A stretch of DNA of 20,299 bases, taken from contig JBBSCG010000037.1 of NCBI GenBank assembly GCA_038250515.1, positions 1-20,299 on the forward strand, written 5' to 3'. The position numbers and the translations under genes were made by a program. The notes under the pieces are model-generated. The model was not told the origin of the DNA. It searched no databases and was given only the letters and a program-made list of their open reading frames with translations. Below are positions 7,056-12,712 of the stretch, in pieces. Position 1 is the first letter of the stretch. Every line of letters starts with the position of its first letter. The stretch comes from JAICUY01 sp038250515 (GTDB lineage: Bacteria; Chloroflexota; Limnocylindria; QHBO01).

Positions 7056-7115
7056 GCCTAACAATTCATTCAAGCCGAAGCCGCTTCGCGGTTCGGCTCA
7101 ATTCAGGCGTTGGGC
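7056..7115 (+). repeat. Integron attC recombination site
   Basis: Sixty bases with all parts of an attC (59-base element): R'' box GCCTAAC (7056-7062), R' box GTTGGGC (7109-7115) fitting GTTRRRY, and an internal stem AGCCGAA...TTCGGCT with inner CCGC-TTC-GCGG. An unpaired G between the two stem parts gives the extrahelical base that integron integrases use to choose the strand. This element would belong to a preceding cassette; the bases before it (6900-7055) hold no clear gene. Confidence 0.82.
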
Positions 7116-7135
7116 GTCAGAAGGAGAGTGTCGTG

Positions 7136-7651
7136 ATGTTCCTCACCGTTGATACCAGCATCACCATCCGTGCTGCACCTGAAGCGGTTTGGGCTTACGC
7201 CTACAAGCCTGAGAATTGGACAGCGTCGAATCCAACCGAACACTTTGGCCTGCACTTCGACAGCCCGGATAACCTGCCTCATGAGGGTGTCACCTTCACC
7301 CAGCGGGAAAGCGTCGCGGGCATACGAGCAGTTCTTCACGGGCGCTTTCATTACATGGATCGTCCTCGTCTTGCGTTTTGGACGGGAACTGCGGCCTATC
7401 GCCTCCTTGGTGGCCTGCTCACTGTTCGGCTCTCTGAAGGCGGTGTTCTTAGCATGGTCGAGGGCAAGGACGGTGTTCAGTTGGCGCATAACGTGTATAT
7501 CGACTTTCCAGATTCCTTGTGGGGCAGATTCTGTCTTTGGTGTTTCCAGAGATACCTGAACGGACGGCAAGCTGTTTATGACCACACATTTCGTGAACTC
7601 CGCTACTTCAAGGAGCGGCTCGAAGCCGCAGCGAGCGCAGACGTCCCATGA
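7136..7651 (+). CDS. SRPBCC-fold protein carried as an integron gene cassette
   Basis: A 171-residue soluble protein. The opening VDTSITIRAAPEAVWAYAY is the first strand and helix of the SRPBCC/START ligand-binding fold (polyketide cyclase, Bet v1 and relatives), and the long C-terminal helix around RQAVYDHTFRELRYFKERL closes the fold. Such proteins bind hydrophobic ligands, but the ligand is unknown here. AAGGAG lies nine bases before the ATG; a GTG directly before it is an alternative start. The gene begins 20 bases after one attC R' box and ends 26 bases before a second attC-like site, the tight packing expected of a promoterless integron cassette. Codon use is visibly more AT-rich than in flanking genes, consistent with separate origin. 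Confidence 0.75.
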   Translation: MFLTVDTSITIRAAPEAVWAYAYKPENWTASNPTEHFGLHFDSPDNLPHEGVTFTQRESVAGIRAVLHGRFHYMDRPRLAFWTGTAAYRLLGGLLTVRLSEGGVLSMVEGKDGVQLAHNVYIDFPDSLWGRFCLWCFQRYLNGRQAVYDHTFRELRYFKERLEAAASADVP

Positions 7652-7677
7652 ACTGTTTCGGATGTAACACTACAGCC

Positions 7678-7730
7678 GCCCAACAAAGCGCTCCAGCGGA
7701 CGCGCTAAAGCGCACCGCTCGAAGGCGGGC
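7678..7730 (+). repeat. Degenerate attC-like site ending the cassette
   Basis: It starts with a good R'' box, GCCCAAC (7678-7684). A stem follows, built from AGCGG-A-CGCGC and GCGC-A-CCGCT around a TAAA loop. The expected R' box GTTGGGC reads GGCGGGC (7724-7730), losing the TT of the G/TT cleavage point, so excision of the cassette should be impaired. It lies 26 bp after the SRPBCC stop codon. Confidence 0.6.
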
Positions 7731-7766
7731 CCGGGCTCTGTGCGACGGGCCGCTGGCTTGGGCCCC

Positions 7767-7797
7767 TTGACATTCCAAGTACAGGAGGGTGTCCCGT
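7767..7797 (+). promoter_or_regulatory. MerR-type promoter 2
   Basis: TTGACA (7767-7772) and TCCCGT (7792-7797) again have a 19-bp spacer, with a weakened TTCC...GGAG dyad between them. It is near-identical to promoter 1 and again points to leaderless transcription from the ATG at 7804. Confidence 0.6.
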
Positions 7798-7803
7798 CCG
7801 GGT

Positions 7804-8001
7804 ATGCAGATCGGTGAACTAGTTCGCCAGGCGGGCACGACGACAAAGGCCGTTCGGTTCTATGAGTCCGCCGGCCTGCTGCCGGCGCCTCTTCGAACGC
7901 CGAAATGGGACTTGGCCGGTGTCGTGGCGTCACTCGTCCTCGCCATCGGTGGCCTGGCGCTGGGTGGTTGGGGGATGCGTCGCCGCGACGTGAGTCGTTG
8001 A
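7804..8001 (+). pseudogene. Chimera: MerR N-terminus joined to an ABC-2-type permease C-terminus
   Basis: The 65-codon frame has two unrelated halves. Residues 1-28 are a MerR DNA-binding start: MQIGELVRQAG, then TTTKAVRFYESAGLLP, the first helix-turn-helix. After LRTPKWD the protein becomes a single membrane helix with the ending GGWGMRRRDVSR, the usual cytoplasmic tail of ABC-2-type permeases. The join is in frame and ends at a natural stop, so a deletion fused the two genes. It follows MerR-type promoter 2. A DNA-binding half without the second wing and dimer helix is unlikely to work. The 190 bases after it, up to 8191, hold no recognisable feature. Confidence 0.6.
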
Positions 8002-8191
8002 GAGAGCCTTCCGCGATCGCAGGGCCTGCGCGCCCCGCTGTCGCCTCTATTGGACCTCCGGCGGCCTTCGCGGTCTCCCACAGCGCGCCTGGATCGCGGC
8101 GGCGCTGCGCTCGAGTCTGGCGTCGCGGGGAGGCCGCGATCGGCGCTGACGTGGCAATCGGCTCGCCGCGCCCTCCGAGCGTCGGTCCCTC

Positions 8192-9132
8192 GTGATCGGT
8201 CGACCGACGGCCGTGGCCGTGGCCACCGCGATCGTCTGGGGGCTGTGCTTCGTCCTCATTCAGGCCGCGCTGCCCAGCCCGGCCCCGCTCCTGCTGGCGG
8301 GCCTGCGCGCGCTCATCGGCGGGGCAGTCATCGCCGGCTGGATCGTCCTCATGCCGACGCCGCGGAGCGTGGCGGGCCACGCGGCCGCACCCACCGCCGC
8401 GTCATGGCGCGCCGGGTTGCCGTCGTGGCCCCTGCTGGTCATGCTCGCGCTGACCAACGCCGCCGTCGCCTTCGGCGCGATGTACCTGGCCGCTGGCCGG
8501 GCGGAGGCCGCCATCGCGTCGGTCCTCGCCCGGTGGTCAACCGCTCGCGCTCGCGGCCGCCGGGTGGCTCGTGTTCGGCGAGCGTACCTCGTCCCGCGGC
8601 ACCGCGGGGATCGTGCTTGCGATGGCTGGCGTCATCCTCATTGCCACCACGACCTCGGGCGCCACGAGTCCCGACGGGGTCCTCTTCTCCGTCCTCGCCA
8701 CAGCCGCGCCGGCGGCGGGACCGTGGTGATGCGCAGGCTCGGCTCCAGCGTTGACCTGCTCGTCACCACCAGCGCCCAGTTCCTTCTGGGTGCGGCGTTG
8801 CTCATCGGAGTGAGCCTCCTCCTTGAGCCGTGGGGCGCCGTCCGCTGGTCCCCATCGCTCCTGCCCGGTTTGCTCGTGCTCGGCGTGCTCGGTACGGGCA
8901 TCGCCTATGTGGCCTGGTTCTGGCTCTTCTCGCGCGTCGCGCTCGTCCGCCTCGGGACGATCCTGTACCTCGTCCCGGTGACGGGCGTCGTGGTGGCGAT
9001 CCTGGTGGGGATCGACCGGCGCCGATCGAGTTGGCCGGCATGGCGGTGGTCCTCGCCGGTATCGTCCTCGTCGCCGCCCATGCCAGCGCCGGTCGCAAAC
9101 GACGGAAATCCGCCGCGCCGCCCGGTCCGTAA
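8192..9132 (+). pseudogene. EamA/DMT-family transporter with three frameshifts
   Basis: The pieces together make a ten-helix drug/metabolite transporter of about 310 residues with two EamA repeats: an opening AVATAIVWGLCFVLIQAALP, the second repeat from MRRLGSSVDLLV, and an ending IELAGMAVVLAGIVLVAAH. Three single-base changes break it. Near 8531-8538 the frame gains a base, so QPLALAAAGWLVFGERTSSRG is read in another frame. Near 8718 it loses one and returns. Near 9015, in a GGGG run, it loses another and finishes at TAA 9130-9132. A GTG start is assumed. Such transporters export amino acids or other metabolites. It may be a pseudogene or a product of sequencing indels. Confidence 0.72.
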
Positions 9133-9243
9133 CACGGTGGTACCTGGGCTAGCGCTCACAGGTCATTGACCGCCCGGGCGCTTCCCCGCCGACCGTGGGT
9201 GATCTCTCAGGCCTGCCTCACGCCTGACTCAGTAGGGCGACCA

Positions 9244-9528
9244 ATGCTTCGGGCATCACCAGTGTGGGAGCCCTTCGATATGGACGCAGCCGCGATCGGC
9301 ACGGTTCTGGACCCCGTCTGGCGGACGCACATCCGACACACCGAGGCGGCCGCGACGGCGACGTTGGACGGAGGGCGTCGGTTCTACTTCTGCACCGAGA
9401 GCTGCTACGAGGCGTTCCTCGACCTACCTCACAGCTACGTCGGCTGGAATGCCAGTCGGAATCGTAAAGCGCGCGGGCACAGCCTGAGGTCCGTGCGTCG
9501 GGTGCTTCCAGGCGATCGTTCGAGATAG
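9244..9528 (+). CDS. Degenerate YHS-domain protein
   Basis: The central part is a YHS domain: LDPVWRTHIRHTEAAATATL, then RRFYFCTESCYEAFLDLPHSYVGW, with the second C-x3-C pair intact. The first motif, normally DPVCGM, reads DPVWRT, so one metal-binding Cys is gone. An ATG at 9280 is an alternative start; neither start has a clear ribosome site. The 25 residues after the domain look arbitrary. It converges on the frameshifted YHS gene of the other strand. It may be a relic or a divergent stand-alone protein. Confidence 0.5.
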   Translation: MLRASPVWEPFDMDAAAIGTVLDPVWRTHIRHTEAAATATLDGGRRFYFCTESCYEAFLDLPHSYVGWNASRNRKARGHSLRSVRRVLPGDRSR

Positions 9529-9558
9529 GCGGCAGCCATCAGGAGTCTGCCGGCCGCA

Positions 9559-9920
9559 TCAGGAACCCGAGTTCGAGGAGCGCGCGTCGCCGCCTGCGGC
9601 TGCCGCGCGTGGGCTCGCCGCCGGTCGTATCCGGGGTCCTCGTCGACGTGGAAGGAAGGCGAAGGGGAATCCGGCCAGCGGCAACGCCGGGGTGAGCGCG
9701 ATGAGCAGCCCCACGCCTAGCGCTAGCCTGCGACGGTGAAGGGTGCTTCGGCCGCCGTGCTCCTCAGCGGGGTGACCGTAGCGATGCAGGTCTGCCACGA
9801 AGGAGTCGTGGCAGACCTGGCTGCAGAAGTAAAAGGTGCGGCCGTCGTGCTCCTCCGTAGCGGCCGCGTCCTCGGGCGGATCTGCATCCCGCAGACGGGG
9901 TCCTTCACCATGTCGCCCAC
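9559..9920 (-). pseudogene. YHS-domain membrane protein with a frameshift
   Basis: From a GTG at 9920, with AGGAGG twelve bases upstream, the frame reads GDMVKDPVCGMQIRP, a perfect YHS start. One base is then missing near 9880 in a CCCG context. The rest continues in another frame: EDAAATEEHDGRTFYFCSQVCHDSF (shown here only in part of the domain), then a membrane helix ALGVGLLIALTPALPLAGFPFAF and a short basic tail. Repaired, it would be about 120 residues: an N-terminal metal domain and one C-terminal helix. Such proteins often accompany copper efflux genes. The single deletion could be real or a base-calling error. Confidence 0.65.
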
Positions 9921-9993
9921 GTCGAGATACCTCCTCTTGTAGTGGATGGGATTGGGTCATTCCGATGAGTCGATGGACCGCCCTCGCCTGGAT

Positions 9994-10698
9994 TCAGGTC
10001 CGAACCGTGGTCCGGCGCGGCCGGGGCCACGTGAATCTCCCGGCCAGCGCCGTCGCGATTGCAACGCTTGCCAGGGCCATGCCGGCGGCGAACAGCGGCC
10101 ACCCGGTCCAGGCCGAGTCGTCGCCGGCCAGCACGCGGCTGGTGTCGAGGAGGAAGCTGCCGATGACCAGCCCGGCGCCCCCCAGCGCGCCGGCTATGTG
10201 CCACGGGCCGACCATGATCGGTCGCCTTGCCCGCAGCCGGTGGGCGGCCGCCAGGCCGAACCCGACCAGCCCGACGCTGGCGACGATCGGCGCCCACACC
10301 GGGCCGACCCAGGGCATCGGCACCAGGAAGAGGACGTCCCACGCTGCGAGCGAGGGCGGCCAGCCGACGGTGAGCCACAGCCCGAGGTAGTAGGCGATGT
10401 CCCAGGTGCCGAACACCACCGCCGCCCAGGCCAGGCGTTCGAGATGGCTGCGCCCGGCAAGCCATCCAACGGCGGTGATCATGACCAGCGTCGCAAGCTC
10501 ACGGGCGATCTCGATGGCCTCGAATGCCCCGAAGGTGGCGGGATCGTGCCCTGGAATGGCACCCGGAACGATCTCCAGGGCGGCGCGCAGGTACACGACG
10601 ACCGCCGCCTCCAGGTAGCCCATGGCTACCCCGAAGGCGACGACGGCGACGGCGGTCGGCCGGAAGGCGGTGAGGCTGCCGGCCGTCACGTGTGCCAC
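9994..10698 (-). CDS. Conserved membrane protein of unknown function
   Basis: A 234-residue protein with about six membrane helices and a short basic C-terminal tail. Conserved-looking polar groups lie in the helices and loops: GYLEAAVVVYLR near residue 27, EIARELATLV near 63, and FGTWDIAYYLGLWLTVGWP near 95-115. I do not recognise a characterised family. The GTG start overlaps the stop of the cyclopropane synthase gene by 13 bp (a second GTG is at 10692), so the two are likely cotranslated. Its partner suggests a role in the membrane lipid phase, but that is inference only. Confidence 0.7.
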   Translation of the reverse strand: MAHVTAGSLTAFRPTAVAVVAFGVAMGYLEAAVVVYLRAALEIVPGAIPGHDPATFGAFEAIEIARELATLVMITAVGWLAGRSHLERLAWAAVVFGTWDIAYYLGLWLTVGWPPSLAAWDVLFLVPMPWVGPVWAPIVASVGLVGFGLAAAHRLRARRPIMVGPWHIAGALGGAGLVIGSFLLDTSRVLAGDDSAWTGWPLFAAGMALASVAIATALAGRFTWPRPRRTTVRT

Positions 10699-12005
10699 CA
10701 GAGCCGCAGCGGCAGCTCGGCCGGCCGGTTCGCCCCGGGCCGGACCAGGAGCAGCTGGGCGACGTCCAGTGAGCCACTCTCGAAGCCGCCCCGCGCGGCG
10801 GCCATGTACAGCCGCCAGGTCCGATAGACCTCCTCGCCCGCGAGCTCGCGGGCCCGGTCGGCGGAGGCCTCCAGTCGATCGACCCAGGACTTCTGCGTCA
10901 GCGCATAGTGGGGGCGCAGGGACTGAACGTTGAGCAACTCGAAGCCGGCGCGCCGGGCGAAGCTGCTAACGAGCTCGCCGTCAGGGAACACGTAGCGGCC
11001 GACAAAGCCGCCGCCATCGAAACGGAGCCAACGTGGCCGGAGCCCGCCGCCGGTCGCCGTGGTGGCGATCCCGTGGTTGAGGAACAGACCACCCGGTCGG
11101 AGGCCCGCAAAGGCCGCCGCGAAGTACTCCCCGAGTCGCTCGCGCCCGACGTGCTCGAACATGCCGACCGAGGCGACCGCGTCGAAGGGATCCAACTCGC
11201 CGAGGTCGCGGTAGTCGCGGACGATGGCCGCGGCCTGGCCCTCAAGCCCGCGGCGGCGGATCTCATCGGTCGCCCACTCGGCCTGTGTGGCGCTCAGCGT
11301 AATCCCGGTCGCCTCGACCCCGTAGCGCTCCGCCGCATAGATGATCAAGGAGCCCCATCCGCAACCGATATCGAGCAGCCGCATGCCCGGCTCCAGGCGG
11401 AGCTTGCAACAGATGAGGTCGAGCTTGGCTTCCTGGGTGGCGTCGAGCGACGTCGCGGGGGTCTCGAAGTAGGCGCACGAGTAGGCGCGGCGCCGGTCGA
11501 GCCAGAGCGCGTAGAAGTCGTTGCCGACGTCGTAGTGGAAGCGGACCGCCGCCAGATCGCGGGCCCGCGAATGGCGCCGCCCAGAGAGGTGCGTCACCCG
11601 CTTCAGCCGTGGGGCCGGTGCCGCCCCGCGGCGGAGCTCGAGGCCTAGGCGCGCCAGGCGCGGGAGCTTTCGGCCCAGGCAGCGGAGGACGAAGGAGCGG
11701 CCGGCGTCGACCACCGCCCAGATGTCGCCCTCGATGTCGATGTCACCGCGCAGGTATGCCTCGCCCAGCGCGTCGGCTGACGGTGGCCACAGCAGGCGTC
11801 CGAGCGCATCCGGGCCGTCGACGACGATGCGCGCCGTAGCGGCCGGAGGCGTCGGGGGTGCGTCGGCCGCCAAGACTAGCTGCAGCGGGTTGTGGGCCGG
11901 GAGGCCGCCGCGAAGAAGAGCCAGCACCTTGCGCGCCAGGGCTAGCCGCCGCTCGTCGCGTGTCGGCGCCCGCACGGCAGCATCAATCGACTCACCGCGC
12001 CCCAT
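10686..12005 (-). CDS. cfa: Cyclopropane-fatty-acyl-phospholipid synthase
   Basis: This 439-residue enzyme adds a methylene from S-adenosylmethionine across the double bond of unsaturated phospholipid acyl chains. Family signatures appear in order: FHYDVGNDFYALWL (about 156-169), YSCAYF, LLDIGCGWGSL (SAM site, about 210-220), GITLSATQ, SVGMFEHVG, and the C-terminal WRLYMAAARGGFESG. The N-terminal lipid-binding domain (about residues 20-130) is present, so the gene is full length. The ATG overlaps the end of the ATPase remnant by 14 bp and its stop overlaps the next membrane gene, forming a three-gene minus-strand operon. Cyclopropane lipids protect against acid, solvent and oxidative stress. 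Confidence 0.93.
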   Translation of the reverse strand: MGRGESIDAAVRAPTRDERRLALARKVLALLRGGLPAHNPLQLVLAADAPPTPPAATARIVVDGPDALGRLLWPPSADALGEAYLRGDIDIEGDIWAVVDAGRSFVLRCLGRKLPRLARLGLELRRGAAPAPRLKRVTHLSGRRHSRARDLAAVRFHYDVGNDFYALWLDRRRAYSCAYFETPATSLDATQEAKLDLICCKLRLEPGMRLLDIGCGWGSLIIYAAERYGVEATGITLSATQAEWATDEIRRRGLEGQAAAIVRDYRDLGELDPFDAVASVGMFEHVGRERLGEYFAAAFAGLRPGGLFLNHGIATTATGGGLRPRWLRFDGGGFVGRYVFPDGELVSSFARRAGFELLNVQSLRPHYALTQKSWVDRLEASADRARELAGEEVYRTWRLYMAAARGGFESGSLDVAQLLLVRPGANRPAELPLRLWWHT

Positions 12006-12453
12006 AGCGGCGGATCCCTTCGAGCTTCGTGCGCTTGAGGAGCAGCGCGTTTACGGCGACGAGGAAGGAACTGCCGGCCATGCTGAGCGCCGCGATCTCC
12101 GGCCGGGGGAGGAGCCCAAATGAGGGATAGAACAGGCCCATCGCGATCGGGAAGGCGACGGTGTTGTAGCCGACGGCCCAGAACAGGTTCTGCTTCATGG
12201 CCGCGGGCTGCTCATCCCGGCAGAGGCGGCAGGGGACGACCTCGCCTGCACAGCTGCAGCCGAAGCGCTCGAACAGAGCTCGAATGTCGTCCGGCGTCAG
12301 TGTCGACTCGTCGTAGTGGACGGTCACGGCCTGGGAAACGGGGTTCGCCTCTGCGTCGTCGACTCCGGGCTGCCGGCGCAGGAATTCCTGGAGGCTCGCC
12401 GCACTGCTGCCCCGCAGGAGACGGCCCGCTTCAAAGACTCTGCTGGTCAGCAT
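11992..12453 (-). CDS. Copper P-type ATPase remnant: HMA domain plus last two helices
   Basis: The 153-residue frame is intact but joins the two ends of a much longer protein. Residues 5-70 are an N-terminal HMA domain of the type without CxxC, followed by GCSCAGEVVPCRLC, like the C-x-GE-x2-P-x2-x-C tail of some copper ATPase N-termini. From residue 86 the protein reads KQNLFWAVGYNTVAFPIAMG, then PEIAALSMAGSSFLVAVNALLLK, the final two helices of P1B-type ATPases. The actuator, the phosphorylation DKTGT loop and the CPC helix, some 550 residues, are absent. No transport by ATP is possible; a metal-binding membrane protein is conceivable because the frame is open and it heads the cfa operon. 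An in-frame deletion is the simplest origin. Confidence 0.72.
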   Translation of the reverse strand: MLTSRVFEAGRLLRGSSAASLQEFLRRQPGVDDAEANPVSQAVTVHYDESTLTPDDIRALFERFGCSCAGEVVPCRLCRDEQPAAMKQNLFWAVGYNTVAFPIAMGLFYPSFGLLPRPEIAALSMAGSSFLVAVNALLLKRTKLEGIRRYGAR

Positions 12454-12562
12454 TCATTGCCGTCTCATATCGTTTTGTCGGGATTGTCCTGCCGTCGCGT
12501 GCGTTTCACGGTCCCGTACCCTCGCGGCATTCGGTGCTACCCCGGCAGGATGTGTTCGCCGC

Positions 12563-12589
12563 CTGAGAGCTGTGTGAGAAAGCTCTGAG
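12563..12589. other. Inverted repeat AGAGCT...AGCTCT
   Basis: A perfect 6-bp stem (12566-12571 with 12581-12586) and a 9-base loop, extending to 9 bp with one mismatch. It lies upstream of the ATPase remnant and downstream of the GH65 gene, both minus strand, so it may be a terminator of the latter or an operator of the former. No T-run follows. The rest of 12454-12712 shows nothing further. Confidence 0.3.
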
Positions 12590-12712
12590 TATTCGGCGGG
12601 ACGCCATGGCACCAGGGGCCACACCCAGGAGCTGCCTGCGCTCAGGCCGGGCTGACCAGCACCCGCCTTCCCGAGCGTCAGACAGTTGGGCCGCCGGCCG
12701 TTGCATGGTTGC

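Noticed and set aside
6863..7135. In-frame extension joining the merR start to the SRPBCC gene
   Set aside because: The frame stays open by chance through the attC; the Shine-Dalgarno and the fold both place the SRPBCC start at 7136.
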